This document shows positions 24,776 through 36,339 of a stretch of DNA of 64,000 nt, piece after piece (the stretch's first letter is position 1; every line of letters starts with the position of its first letter). The notes below the pieces were generated by a model that was given only the letters and a program-made list of their open reading frames with translations, was not told the origin of the DNA and did not search any database. The stretch is from Tenrec ecaudatus (Eukaryota > Chordata > Mammalia > Afrosoricida > Tenrecidae), in assembly GCF_050624435.1 (NCBI RefSeq), contig NC_134531.1, positions 253,346,812-253,410,811 on the forward strand. The letters run 5' to 3'. The translations under genes were made by a program, and so were the position numbers.

Positions 24776-24790
24776 ATTTTTTTTTTTTTG
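24776..24790. repeat. Poly(T) run
   Basis: A run of T immediately after the RTE tail. Confidence 0.8.
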
Positions 24791-24794
24791 TATT

Positions 24795-25260
24795 GTGAAA
24801 GTTGCTTGCCTGGATACTTATCAGGATGAGCAAGCAGTCAGTCCTGAAATAATCAGTTAGGTTTTCTGAAACAAATCCTGTGATTTTAGCTATGAAGCTC
24901 ATATGGACAATGGTTACAGAGATATTTGAATTGCCATTCCCTCTTTAGATCAGCCAAGACTGCATGATTTTCCTGTTAAATCTCCCCTATTTGTCACTCT
25001 CAGATACCAAAGGAGCCATGTTAACCAGGAGGCGTTTGCTTTCACTTTGGTGCAGATATATTATTGAAGTGACATTTTAAATACAGGCATCAAACAGTGC
25101 CAGAAAACAAGTTGTATGAGGACTCACATTATGTGACATTTGGCCTTTACTTTGTAGTTGGCATCCAGGGTCTAATCAAGAAAAAAGTTCCATGGATTAA
25201 TTTGATCCATTCGATTACCCAGTTAGCTTTTCATCTTAATTAATTAACTAAGAGTTATAC
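24795..25260. other. Gene-free stretch
   Basis: Nothing recognised. Confidence 0.4.
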
Positions 25261-25261
25261 A

Positions 25262-25440
25262 TTTCCTGAAGTTGGATCGCTGACTAGAAGATGAGTAGCT
25301 TGAAATCACCAGATGTCATGTGGAAGAAAGATGGGGCTTTCTGCTCTTGTAAAGAGTTAGTCTTGGAAACCCGCAAGTGCAGTTTTACCTTGACCTATCT
25401 GATGACTACGATTCGGTATCGACTCGATGGTGGAGAGGGA
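25262..25440 (+). repeat. AfroSINE
   Basis: Body blocks 'gtggaagaaagatggggctt', 'agtcttggaaacccgcaagt' and 'ggtatcgactcgatggtgg' in order. The tRNA-like head is degraded. Confidence 0.82.
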
Positions 25441-25984
25441 GAGATCGATCTTACTAGAAGGTGAATTAATAATTAAGTCACCATTCTTTATTTCCTTGAA
25501 CTGTTGTCTGCAGAAATCAAAAGTGATTCCCCTGTCAAAGCCACTTTTGTGACGTTCCGACTGAGCATGCCTAGAAGCAACCAGGGCTCAGAGGGACTTG
25601 TAGGGCAGGCGACTGAATGCTGCAAGGAGGAACCCAGCGCTCTGTTGCCCCGGGACCCACCCTCATTCCCTGCACTCAGAAGCTCCCCGGACAAGTGGAG
25701 AGGAGAGGCAATGCAGTGAAGTGGAACGCCGCTGCGGAGCCAAGGTTCAAAACTGCATGGTGCAGCTGTCCAAGACCCTCCCAGACTGCTCCCCGCAGAG
25801 TACCAAGCCTGGCCAGAGAAAAGATGGGATTCTGTCCAAAGCTTTTGAATATATCCAGGAGCTTCCGCAGAGTGACCACCGGTTGTCTGAGGACCCGCAG
25901 GGACTTTACCAGCTCCAGCTGGACAACAATGTGCTTTGACAGCAGGTGGAAAAACTCAAAAGCAAGAACGGGCTTTGAGCCCAG

Positions 25985-26524
25985 TTGCCGGCGCGTGAAG
26001 GAGAGGTCATGATCAAAAATGAAATTGCGGAGATCTCAGGAGCACCCGTCTACCTCCATGCCCCTCTCCTTCGCTGCCCACTCCTGGCATGGGACTCCGG
26101 GGCATTCGAGAAGCATGTCTTTGAAATGAGGCCCTCTGGTGTAGCAGCCCGCCATGGTATGAAACACCCATGGACTGAGTACCGAGAGCCACGACCACCC
26201 CTGCCAATCAGCTCCCGGGCCCTTGTGCTCTTCTTGCAAATGCATCAATTAGGCGCTGTCTCCACGCTGGATGCCTGGACGCGGGACCCTCAACGGGAGC
26301 TCTTATCCTGGGCTTGCCGAGAGCGCCCAGCGACAGTGACGCCAGCCTTCCCAGTGGTTCTTCTGCCTCTGGAGCTGAGGTCCACATTCGGGCCTGGCAC
26401 CTCTGTGGAACAGGCTTTTGCCAGAACTGGGAGAAAGGATGCCAAGCGGTGGAGAAACCTGGCCAGCAAGCAGCTAGCTAAGGCCTACACAGAATTCTCT
26501 GGCGCCAGAGAGAACAGGAAGTAA
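25985..26524 (+). other. Open 179-codon frame in the USF1 retrocopy 3' part, probably not a gene
   Basis: The frame begins just after the second USF1 nonsense codon, re-enters the USF1 C-terminus for a few residues (MIKNEIAE, compare the family's VIKNDSN end) and then stays open through what should be 3'UTR. The translation (for example PAFPVVLLPLELRSTFGPGT) shows no domain, signal peptide or membrane segment that I recognise. High GC content makes long stop-free runs likely by chance. I infer that it is non-coding. Confidence 0.5.
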
Positions 26525-26549
26525 GCACCCTCCTGAGGCCTTCCCCCTT

Positions 26550-26561
26550 GGGGGGGGGGGG
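26550..26561. repeat. Poly(G) run of 12
   Basis: Twelve consecutive G in the presumed 3'UTR of the USF1 retrocopy; such runs are prone to length errors in assembly. Confidence 0.9.
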
Positions 26562-26624
26562 CAGTTTATGTTTGCTTTTTATTTTTAAACATAAAAGTGT
26601 TCAGGGACACAAACCAAACCAAAG

Positions 26625-26865
26625 AAACAAGGTTAAGAGGACTTCATCTCACATACTGTGTGTATATTTTCAGGAGAGACCAGTCTCTGGAAAATGATCA
26701 TGTGCTTTGTAAAATCGAGGGCCAGTGAAGAAGAAGGGCACTGTGTGCATGACAGATTCCCACATGCTGGGATAGTTGGCTCCCACTAACAGCAGCGAGG
26801 AGCATGCAAGCCTGGACAGGACTTCATTCTCTTGTACTGCACCCAGCAGCAGCGACTTTATATTG
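26625..26865 (+). mobile_element. RTE LINE 3' tail fragment
   Basis: 'gaggacttcatctcacatac' and 'agagaccagtctctggaaaa' match the RTE 3' region. The end is degraded around 'acttcattctcttgtactgc'. Confidence 0.75.
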
Positions 26866-26869
26866 TACA

Positions 26870-28030
26870 GCTTTCTCTTATTTACCTGGTTTGTGTATAA
26901 CCAGATGCTGCTGATTGGTTGGAAGTAATTTGTTTTTACTGATGGAGACATGATGGGCAACATACATACTGGAATCCTCTGCATTCTTGTGTTTGAACAG
27001 GACCCATGCCTGTGTAGGGTTTCAGGTATGGCGTGGTCAGGGTTACTACACATATCTTCTATGACAGTGTAGTTCTTCCACATTGCCATGTGCTGCTAAC
27101 ACAATATGATGGTTGAAAGCATGCTTCCCCCAAATTAGAGGGGTTACAGAGTTTAGAAAAGTGGAGTTAAAATAATAATCGAATTATTGCATAGAACTAA
27201 TAAAGCCCCTGGTATATTGCCTGAATCCCTACTTCTTATGTGTGTGTGTGTGTTCTCCGCGAGTGTGTTTATAATCCCATTGGTAATGCTTTTCTTTTTT
27301 ATGGTGATGAGGCAGGATCACTCCATGATGCTTCTGAGTATTCTCCTTTGTTATATAAATGAGTTACTTAAACAAACTCTCAGACAGTATGGGGAAGACA
27401 GATAGTAAGCCACATAGCCCTGGAGCAGAAGCTCAAAAGAAGGACATTCCTCCAAAACTCAGCAGAGAAAAAATTCTTCACTTAAAGCTAGGTATTTCTT
27501 ATTTTAAAACATGCATCATAAGCAAATGAAGGTCCAGAAAACATTGCTCCATCTATGTCATTAAGATCAACTCACTTTGAGGAGATAATTCTTCCTTCAT
27601 CATATATTGATGGGGGCCTCATTTTCTCGCACTATGTGAGACAATGTGCTATTGCTATTAATAAGGTTTCGGAGACTCACTTTCACAAGCAGACTACATT
27701 TCCCTTCTTCCTCAACTGTTCTGAGTCTGGAAGCTGAGCTGAAATCTGTTGCCTATGGCTGACCCTTCTGGTATTTCAATACCAACGGCACATCTTCCAG
27801 CATCACAGCAATAGGCAGGCACCACATTAAGACAAACTAATAGAGAAGTAGAGAGGGAGAATATGGTATCACTAATGGGACAGGAGACCAGCACAATATG
27901 TTGGTTGTGTCAACTTGGCTGCGTCAGAATCCTTACTAGTTTGGATGTTGAGGCCTTTCTTATGATGTGACCTAACAAAATGTAAACAGCTCCATGATGT
28001 AGTCTCCTGTGAGCAGTCAAGCAGTTAGTA
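26870..28030. other. Gene-free stretch with a few repeat scraps
   Basis: 27725-27815 is a reverse scrap of the composite RTE-like repeat seen at 36890 ('tctggtatttcaataccaac'). 27895-28025 ('ttggttgtgtcaacttggct') looks like part of an LTR-type repeat. The remainder, including a 139-codon minus-strand frame at 26670-27089 that overlaps the RTE tail, has no recognisable gene. Confidence 0.4.
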
Positions 28031-28443
28031 TCATGCAATGCTGTTGTTATTGTTGCTAGGTTCCACTGATCCAGTTCCAAGTTATAGCGACCCTATGCAC
28101 ACAGAGTGAAATGTTGCATGGTCTTGCACCATCCCCACAATGGTGCCTGCGTCCAAGCTTATCATTGCAGCTACTGTGTCAATCCATCTCACTGACACAG
28201 TCCCCCACCCAACTTTACCAAGCATGATGTCCTTCTTCAGGGATTGGTTTTTCCTGATATGTCCAAAGTACGTAAGATGAAATCTTGGTAATTTTGTCTC
28301 AAAGAGCACCCTGGCCATACATCTTCCAAGACAGACAGACTTATTCTTTGAACAGGTCATGGTACTTACAACATTCTTCTCTGGCACCACAATAAAATAT
28401 ATTTTGTCTTCTATCTTATTGATAAAATATCCAACTTTGACTG

Positions 28444-28668
28444 TATAATGCAACTCAAGGGGAGTGAACAGAATTGAAGGTGAATGGATATATCGGATGG
28501 TGTAAGATACGAATATATATATAAAGAGGAGGTGATACCAAGGAAGTCAAGAAGAAAGAAAATATTTTGAAACTGGTTAACAATTGCTTGATGTGTAATG
28601 TGTAATATGTAATGTTGGATATCTGTAAGAGCTCCCAATAAAATGATTTTTAAAATATATATATTTTA
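28444..28668 (+). mobile_element. Short LINE 3'-end insertion in the RTE
   Basis: Ends 'gagctcccaataaaatgatt' followed by A/T-rich sequence. RTE sequence continues on both sides ('ccaactttgactgtataatg' before; 'cacatgcatattatgcaatg' after). Confidence 0.7.
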
Positions 28669-29371
28669 ATGTCCAAATTTCACATGCATATTATGCAATG
28701 GAGAATACCATGGCTTGGGGTCAGGTGCCTCTAAGTTCTCAAAGTAATACCCTTGATTTTCAATACTTTAAAAAGGCCTTTCGCATCACATTTATCTAAT
28801 GCGATATACCTTTTTATCACTTGATTGCCACTTTTATGAGTGTTGATTGTGGATCCAAGTAAGACAAAATCCTTGATAGCTTCAACCTTTTCCCCATTTA
28901 TCATGATGTTATCTATTGGTCCAGTGGTGAGAATTTTAGTCTTCCTTACACTGAGTTGTAATCCATACTAGAGGCTACAATTCTTGATCTTCATCACCAA
29001 ATACTTCAATCCCTCCTCGCTTTCAGCAAGCAAGGTTATGTCATCTGCATATTGCAAGTTGTTAATAAGCTTTCCTCCAATTCTGATGCTGCACTCTTCT
29101 TCATATAATTAAGCTTCTCTGATGATTTGTTCAGGATATAGTTTGAACAAATATGATGTGAATATACAACCCTGATTGATATATTTCCTGATTTTAAACC
29201 ATGCACTATTGTTCTATTTGCAAACCCGTTTCATGATCCTTATACAAGTTATAAATAAGCACAATGAAGTATTCTGGAATTTCCACTCTTTTGAAGTTTA
29301 TCCACAGTTTATTATGGTCCACATAGTTGGATGATTTTGCATTGACTATTAACAATGAAATACAATGAAAC

Positions 29372-29645
29372 ATTTTTCTCAGGGTATCAATAATGGTTAT
29401 ACAACAGGAAGAGTATAATCATTAGTACTGAATTACTCATGTAGTAGTTATTGAATTACAGAATAATTTGTTGTGTAATTTTTGCCACAGCAAAAAATTA
29501 ATTATATGAAAAACAATGAGTACAAGGAGAAAATGTTCTAGAACTGATTGTGGTAATAATTGTACAACTCTTCTTGATATGATTGAATTATTAAATTATA
29601 TGATGACATGTGGATGAAGTGCCAATAAAACTGTTTTTAAAAATC
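29372..29645 (+). mobile_element. Second retroelement 3'-end insertion in the RTE
   Basis: Ends 'gaagtgccaataaaactgtt' plus an A-rich tail. Flanking RTE sequence carries a degraded repeat (acatttttct / aatctttct), a plausible target-site duplication. Contains 'aataattgtacaactcttct', a motif also near 18950. Confidence 0.65.
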
Positions 29646-30114
29646 TTTCTGATAGTCTCTGCTTTGAACCAAGATCCCTGTTCTATAATTTGAGCATTCT
29701 GTTGGGTCACCTTTCTTTGGAATGGGCACAACTATGGATCTCATCAAGTCAGTTAGCCTGGTAACTTTCTTCCAAATTTCCTAGCATAGACAAGTGAGTG
29801 CTTCCAGTGCTTCTAGAGCTTTCTGAAATATTTCAATGGGCATTCCATTAATTCTTAGAGCCTCGTTTTGGGCTAATGCATTTAGTGCAGTTTGAATCTC
29901 TTCCTTCAGCACTATTGGGCCTTGCTCATATGTTACCTCCTGGAATGGTAGACTGTTGACTTGTGTCCCAACATGTGATCCATTTTCGAATATGTGCCAT
30001 GTAAGCATGAAAAGAATGTGATTTTTTTTTGCATGTGAGTGGAAAGCTCTTAAAACATCTATCAAGTGAAAAAAAAATCCAAAAAAAATATTTTAAAAAA
30101 TATCTATCAAGTCA

Positions 30115-30600
30115 AGTCGTCCAGTTGTGCTATTTAGATCTGTAGCCTCCTTGTTGAGTTTCTTTCCCAATGATTTGTCTTTTTCAGAGAGTGGAGTATT
30201 AAAGTCACCAACTATAATTGTTGTGCATGTGATCTCTTTTTTCATCTTTTGGAGTGTTTGATTTATGAATTTTTCAGGTCTCTCATTAGGTGCATATATG
30301 TTTATTATGCTCACTGGTTCTTGGTCTATTGTTCCCTTGAGCATTTTTATATAGTGCCCCTCCTTGTCTCTTGTTATGGCCTGTATCTTGAGGCCAATTT
30401 GGTCAGATATTAAGATCGCTACCCCTGCATTTTTTGCATTATCACTTGCTTGGCATATTTTTATCCAGTCTTTAATTCTCAACCTGTTTTTTTATACAAG
30501 CTGGAGATGAGTTGCCTGGAGGCAGCAGATCATTGGGTTATGTTTCCTGAGTCACTCTGTTAGCCTCTGCATTTTAATGCCTGAATTCAGGCCATTGATA
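30115..30600 (-). pseudogene. L1 ORF2 endonuclease-domain fragment
   Basis: The 30482-30093 frame includes KNAGVAILISDQIGLKIQAI, TRDKEGHYIKMLKGTI and SIINIYAPNERPEKFINQTL, then TIIVGDFNTPLSEKDKS. These are the canonical central motifs of the L1 apurinic-type endonuclease that nicks target DNA. The catalytic C-terminal part of the domain and all of RT are absent. A frame break near 30485 separates the first 40 codons. Confidence 0.9.
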
Positions 30601-30779
30601 TTCAGTGTTATTATATCCATCTGTGGATTCCTGTGATGTCATTTTGTACCTTTTGTGTTGGATATTTTCCTATCTACATATCTATCTGCTTGTGTTGTGT
30701 GTGGTTTATGTTTGCCTTCTTTCCACTATTGAGCTGATGCTATCTTGGGGGCTGTTTCCTCTTTGTCACCCGATGGGTG

Positions 30780-31756
30780 GAGTTGTTCTATGTGATGGTC
30801 TCTTATTTTCCCTCAGTAAGTGTTGATCTTCTGCCCATAGTGGATTGGCAAGGATCTTTCATAGGGTTGGGTTTTGTTTTATATATTCTTTGAGATCGTC
30901 CTTGTCTGGAAAGACTCTTCCTTTTCCATCTATCTTAATATATAATTTGATTGGGTAAAGTATTCTTGGGCTTGTGTTGTTTTCCTTCAATTTTTGGAAA
31001 ATGTTACTCCATTCCCTCCTCTTCTTCATCGTTTCTGCTGATAGATCTGAACATACTCTTATTGGGGTACCTTTATATGTGACTGATTGCTTTTCTCTGG
31101 CTGCTTTTATGATCTTCTCCTTTTCTTCATAGTTGAATAATTTTCTTGGTGACGTCTTCTTGGAATTCAGTCTGGCTGGTGTTCTTTCAGCCTCCTGATT
31201 TTCATTTATGTAGTTGGGGAAGTTTTCCTCAAGAATTCCATTGTTTTTGCTGTTGATTTCTTTGTTGTGTCTTGTTCCGGTAGTCGAATTATTCTAATAT
31301 TATTTCTTTTCATAGCTTCAGACATGGCTCTCAAGTTTTCTTCAGCTAATTTGATTGCCTTATTTGACTGCTTTTCCTGTTTGCTGAGGTCTGCTTGGCT
31401 ATCCTCTAGATCACTGTGGCGATTCTCTGTCTCCTCAAGCCTACTGGCAAAGTCTGTCAAATTTTTGGATTTTGTTATTTCATCCTTTAACTCTTGTATT
31501 TCACTTTGGTGCATTGCCTTTATCTCTATTATTTCATCTTTTTTTCTGCATTGCTTCCCTCCCTCGTATCCTTTATGACTTCAAGCAGCATTTTGAAAAT
31601 TTCTTTTTGTGGCAGGTCAATATCTGTTTCTTCTATGCCCATCATTAGGTTCATGACTTCTCCCAGCATTGTCTTCTGTTTCTCCTGGTTTTTTTTCGTT
31701 GAAGCTGTTAGAACTGGTTGCTCTTTACATGTTGTTTTAGAGGACCCTGGAGCCAC
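30780..31756 (-). pseudogene. L1 ORF1 (RNA-binding chaperone) remnant
   Basis: ORF1p is the trimeric RNA-binding protein of L1 ribonucleoprotein particles. The frame starts at a position homologous to the ORF1 ATG of the element at 43138, here GTG, with the sequence APGSSKTTCKEQP. The next segment (31514-31206) is a charged coiled coil (KDEITKSKNLTDFASRLEET, ENRHSDLEDSQADLSKQEKQ) leading to NNIRIIRLPEQ, the start of the RRM-like domain. A C-terminal region homologous to 43895-44100 follows. There is a frameshift between 31529 and 31514 and further stops, so no protein is made. Confidence 0.8.
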
Positions 31757-33699
31757 CTTCCTGAGTCAAAGAGCTCTGGGCTCTCTCTTGGAGGATTTGT
31801 ATGAGTAATTCTATGAACTACCTGCCAGTAGCTGTACTGAGGGGTCAGGCTATCACTATATCTTCCTGTGGTTTCAGTCTTATTCTAGCCGTCCAGTATT
31901 CCATTACTTGGAATGTGTGTTGGACATTCCTCTCATGTGACACTGAGCGGGTTGTGTGGGTCCACAAGGGCGTTCCTTCCCTAGCTGATCTCGAAGTAGG
32001 CTTCACAGTTCTTGGAGCACCTTGGCTGACCTGTGGTGTTTTCTTCTGAAACTGTAGTGCTGAAGGGGGCATGTGGGTATACCTTCCTTGGTGTAGAGCT
32101 CTGTAGCTGGCAGGAGAATAACCATAGACAGAGAGACCACCTTTAAGGCTGGGTGGATGTTCCAGCACTAGCATGAAGCCCCAGTGGTGGTCAGGTGTTT
32201 CCCCTAAGCAATTGTAGGGCCTCAGGATTTAGGCTGGGGATGCCCCGACTTTTTGTATGGGAGAACCACTTGCTGCTTGTGTGTAGAAGAGGACCAGCAT
32301 GAATTCCCCAGCTGCTTGCCAAGCCAATAAATACAGGTGGGCGCTCCACAAGTTGGGCCTTCAGAGTTTCCCTGGGCAGAGGGGAGTGGCCTGGAGGCTG
32401 ATAATGGCTTGTGACAGGAAAGAGAGGGTAAGGAGAGGACAAAGAAAGAGGAAGACACAGACTGGAGCAACAATGCCAAGAAAACTGACACCCACTCACA
32501 CGCACACAACTAAAATGCACAGAGCAAACAAAAGTGAGAACTGTAAAAAATTTTAATAAAATAAAAAATTTTTTAAAGAAAAGAAATAAAACAACAAAAA
32601 AGGAGAACTTAATCTTCTGAGGCTGTGGTAGGAAATAGAGAAGAGCTAGAAGAAGAGGAGAAAAGAAGAAAACGTGAAAGAAGAACGCAAAGAAAGAAAA
32701 AAGAGAAGAGAAAAGGAAGGAGAGGAGGGGCAATTTTAAAAATGGATCAAGAAATAGTTGACCTCTTGCTGTGCTGTGTGTAGCACTGACTCGTCGTGTG
32801 TGCAGCACTGTCTTAGGGGTCAGGCTGTCCATTGGGAGGACAGGGTTGCTCTAGGCAGATTGTAGGGGTCTTGGAACCAGCAGTGTTATGTGAAAGGAAC
32901 GAAAGGGAGAAGAGAGATTCATATAAGCAGAGAGAAAAGCCATGAGAACAAAGACAGAAAGAGGAAAGAAAGAAAAAGAGAATAAAGAGAAAGACGTGGG
33001 GGGGAAACCCAACTGTATTCACTAATATTGGCTGTGATGGTAAAAAAGGGAGGAGAGAGCGATAGCTGATCTCTGATTGCTTGAATGCGGGGCCAGAGGA
33101 GTTTAGACCCAGCCCCACAATGGCAGGTTGGTGTGCCCTCTTAATGCAGGGGCCCTGTGGTGCTGGGCAGAATTGCCCTAGTTGACGAGTTCACCTTAGA
33201 GTTCCAATGCAGTTTTCCTCAGCAGTGCAGCACGGTGTAGATGTTTGTCCCAGCTGCCTTGTGTGATGTACAGCATTCCCACAGAGGGCAGGCTGGAGTT
33301 CCTCCTGCTATTTGGGTTGATTTTCCCTAAGTGGAGGTAGTAACCTAGAAACCAGTAGTGGCATATGACCGGAGAGAATGGGAGAGAAGAGGAGAAAGAG
33401 GGAAAAAGAAGAAGGAGAGAAAAAAAACCCACAAATGTGAGCTCATTGAGACTGTGGTGGGAAAGATAGAAGGGCTAATTAATAGACTTAGAAGAAATAG
33501 AGTAGTAGGTAAGGAGATAACTGAGACTTGATCACCTGTCCGTGAGGCTGGAGGAGCTCCAACTCTTCCTCAAGGTAGTAGGGTGCTGTGCCCGTTTGAT
33601 GCAGGGTTCCACAAGTGCTGTGTGGGATTACTCACAATTTTCTGGTCTGGCAGCAGGAGCTCCAGACAGGTGAGTCCTATCAAATCGCCCTTTTTTTCC

Positions 33700-35320
33700 T
33701 GGTCCTATTCTCTATGATTGACTTTTAAAGCCAGTATAATTATTGTTGATATAAAACTTCTGTCACAGATACAAATTTAAAACAACACAAATTGTTTAAC
33801 TGTGTTTATAACTTGTGGCCATGTCCAAAAGTGAAAAAAATTATTATGAGATTATGTTTTGCATGAGAAAATAAAACTAAATATTGCATAATCTTAAAAA
33901 GTTATAACATTTTTTTCAAAGGTGATAAAATTAAAATTTTAGTCTAAATTATAAAACTAATTTAGTATATTCAGGATTTAATCCTATTAGAAATATTACA
34001 TGAGCTTATGCTTTTATAATTTTGTTTTCCAAATGTACACCAAATAATACAATCTCTCCAAATTTTTATTTATGCATATTAGTGTTCTGTTAGTATTATC
34101 AATAGTATAAACTGGCATTCTTCACTTCTTGTAATATTACTTAGTATTTCAAGACCAAAAGTATTTTAATCTTTATATGAAACTAGCACACTAAAACATT
34201 AAAGCTTAAGTTTTTCCTCTTATGGGAAGTCTTTAATGATCTTTTCTTAGATTTGATTCACTACTCCAGACCTAGTAATAAGATGGATGTAAAATTCAAA
34301 GTTGTATTAGCACATATGATCATCATGAGTTAGACCATGCATGTAAAGAAAACAACATGAAATTTGGATTTTATTTGCATCTTGAACATAAATATCCTTT
34401 GAGAAATGCAGATAGATTTTATGTTATAAAATTAAAACACGTAAATAACTTTTTAAAATATTATACCTCTATGACAAGAACTACAGATGAGAGACTTTGG
34501 CAAACATTTGATACTGATCCCATGCCCTCCCTGTCCCATCACTTACTACTGTGGTTTGGGGCTCATAAGTTAAAGGACACACAGCTTGGACAAAGTTCTT
34601 TCTAGAGACTGTGGTCGGTTTGTTAACGTGCTACTCTGAAGCTCTTTATACCAATAAGGGAAATCATATAATTCTACCACCCAAAATGCCAAATATATAA
34701 CAGATAATTAGAGTCTGTTTGGTTTAGGGCCAGAGTGGAGGAAAAAAATCCTCTGCTCTCTAAGCCAAGGCTGACTCTGACCCAAGGGTTTCATCTGTAT
34801 TATGTAAACACGGTTCTCATTTTGATGACAGCAATGTTGCCTTTCCTAAGAAATCCCTATTGATTCACTAATAATGTCCTCTGAGCATTGCATCAGTAAA
34901 TTACAGATAGGAATTTACAATTACTGAAGTTTCTCACTTCCCCATCTTGAAACATCAAACTTTTAATAGAGTCTCTGGTGGGGTCACTTCAGATTCACTA
35001 TTACAGTTTTAATAGGGAATGATAATTTTCTATGTAATGTCTCCAGTTAGTAAATGCAACAAAAGTACAACCCAGGGGACTGTCCTTTATAATTAAATCT
35101 CAGTTGATAAACTCTTTTTTTTTTTTTTTTGGATAGACTCCTTCTCAAAGACTAAAAGAGAAATATTTTGGTAGTTTCTGTTCTGGAAAATAAGCCCTCC
35201 CCATCATTTCAAAGCAAAATGAAAAGAGTCTTTCTGGGCCAGTAAGGAGATGTGTTGAGGCTATTAATTTACACTTATAATACATCAAGGTTAGAACCCA
35301 TATAAAGTGGAAAGTTATCA
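33700..35320. other. AT-rich gene-free stretch
   Basis: Unique-looking AT-rich DNA, with a T-run at about 35108-35131. No gene or repeat family recognised. Confidence 0.45.
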
Positions 35321-35325
35321 GACTG

Positions 35326-35465
35326 TGTTGTTGTTAAGTGCCACTTAATAGACTCTGATTCATAGTGACACTATGTATAAAATGTACATAGTGACAAAAT
35401 GTACAACAGAATAAAACACTACACTGTCCTGCACCATGCTCACTATTATTTTTATGCTTTGGCTG
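35326..35465 (-). mobile_element. RTE tail fragment
   Basis: 'ttgttgttaagtgccactta', 'gattcatagtgacactatgt' and 'cctgcaccatgctcactatt' are the reverse complement of the RTE 3' terminus, with a short internal duplication ('atgtacatagtgacaaaatg'). Confidence 0.8.
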
Positions 35466-35793
35466 ATTGGGATAGGCAACTAAGGGTTGCAATCAATCAA
35501 TAGAGATAAGGTGGGCACAGTTACCATAATGGCCAGCAGAATCAAAATACTAATCAGAATATTCTGATTCAAATGGATCTATGGTGTTGGCTCCTTAAGA
35601 AGGGTATCTCTAGGAGTGAAATAGATGGGAAGCCTACTAAATATTTACTTTCTCTACACAAACAGAAAAATTCTATGTCTAGTGAATATTAGTCTAACTT
35701 GAATCATCAAAGCAGAGAGTCACACCCTAACCCAATTCCTAGACTTGAGCTAGTATACAATTTTCATCAATATACTATCTACTATTATGGCCC

Positions 35794-36334
35794 TGTGGTA
35801 GTTATATAATCATTTGTTAATTTGAGAGGATTCAGATTGAAGGAGTGGTGTCTAACCTGTCAATTAAGTCATACCCAATGAGCCTCTGTGTGAGCATGGC
35901 CTTCTCCTGAGGATTCTGGAAACTCCATTATTCCTCCTTGGAGGTGGGAGACACACACTCTCTCTGCCACTCCCTGAGAGACACTCTACAAACAAGACAC
36001 ATGGCACTATGCTGATAGAGCCCATGCCCTGGGAACTGGAGAAACCACATGGAGACCCCTGCCAGTGTGGGGATGCTTCTACAGCCACTGGATCCATAAG
36101 ACTTTATACCCACTGACCTGTGATCTTCTTTCATTCGGCATCATTGCACGTGTTTCATGAATCTGAAGAGGACTTTATAGATTGGTATCAGACATATGGG
36201 CTAATATTGGACTTATGGACTTGATCTGGACTGGGCTGAGATGTTTTCTCAATATTAAATTGCTCTTGTCTATAAAACTCTTTCTTACATGAGTGTCTAT
36301 GAATTTGTTTCTCTAGTCTACCCGGAGTAGCACA
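35794..36334 (-). mobile_element. Solo LTR (541 bp) with perfect 5-bp target-site duplication
   Basis: On the minus strand it starts 'tgtgctactccgggtagact' and ends 'tatataactaccaca'. The plus-strand flanks are ggccc at 35789-35793 and ggccc at 36335-36339, a perfect duplication. It is homologous along its length to the element at 6368-6918 and lacks internal sequence. Confidence 0.88.
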
Positions 36335-36339
36335 GGCCC

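Larger units (their letters stand above)
25575..26612 (+). pseudogene. USF1: Processed pseudogene of upstream stimulatory factor 1 (USF1)
   Basis: USF1 is a bHLH-leucine-zipper transcription factor that binds E-boxes. The copy starts in the region before the DNA-binding domain (NQGSEGLVGQAT, then in another frame LQGGTQRSVAPGPT), lacks about 16 codons between those two segments, and runs intron-free through the basic/HLH part (EVERRCGAKVQNCMVQLSKT, PDCSPQSTKPGQRKDGILSK, AFEYIQELPQSDHRLSED) and zipper (LQLDNNVL, QQVEKLKSKN). TGA codons at 25937-25939 and 25976-25978 each sit where USF1 has arginine, consistent with CGA-to-TGA decay. The basic region is altered (RRCGAKVQN for the conserved RRRRDKINN), so DNA binding would be lost. 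Downstream GC-rich sequence to about 26612 is probably the 3'UTR, with 'ataaaagtgttcagggacac' as a possible end; no clear poly(A) tail or target duplication is visible. Confidence 0.9.
28036..30065 (-). mobile_element. RTE LINE with RT remnant, carrying two insertions
   Basis: On the minus strand 29781-30065 reads KEEIQTALNALAQNEALRIN, then GMPIEIFQKALEALEALTCL, the start of the RTE reverse transcriptase. Near 29000-29065 the catalytic box is still readable as LQYADDITLLAESEEGLKYL. The 3' tail ends at the (tgttgttattgttg) stretch at 28036. Two plus-strand polyadenylated pieces interrupt it (28444-28668 and 29372-29645). Several frame breaks make it inactive. Its 5' side abuts an L1 fragment at about 30110. 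Confidence 0.88.
30110..33690 (-). mobile_element. L1 LINE: 5'UTR, ORF1 and start of ORF2, 3'-truncated
   Basis: Read on the minus strand, a 5'UTR of about 1.9 kb (33690-31757; A/G-rich near 32580-33000 on the plus strand) precedes ORF1 at 31756, and ORF2 begins at about 30600 with INGLNSGIKMQRLTEW. The element then stops within the endonuclease domain near 30115. Most genomic L1 copies lose their 5' end, so a copy with the 5' part but no RT, no 3'UTR and no poly(A) has probably lost its 3' part by later deletion. It borders the RTE at 30065; the short repeat 'tctatcaagt' lies on both sides of the junction. Confidence 0.85.

Noticed and set aside
26670-27089. 139-codon minus-strand open frame
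   Set aside because: It is antisense to an RTE tail at its start and has no domain, signal peptide or family resemblance.
32191-32832. 213-codon minus-strand open frame, rich in Phe/Leu/Ser
   Set aside because: It lies in the A/G-rich 5'UTR of the L1 at 30110-33690. The residue bias follows from the base composition and there is no recognisable domain.
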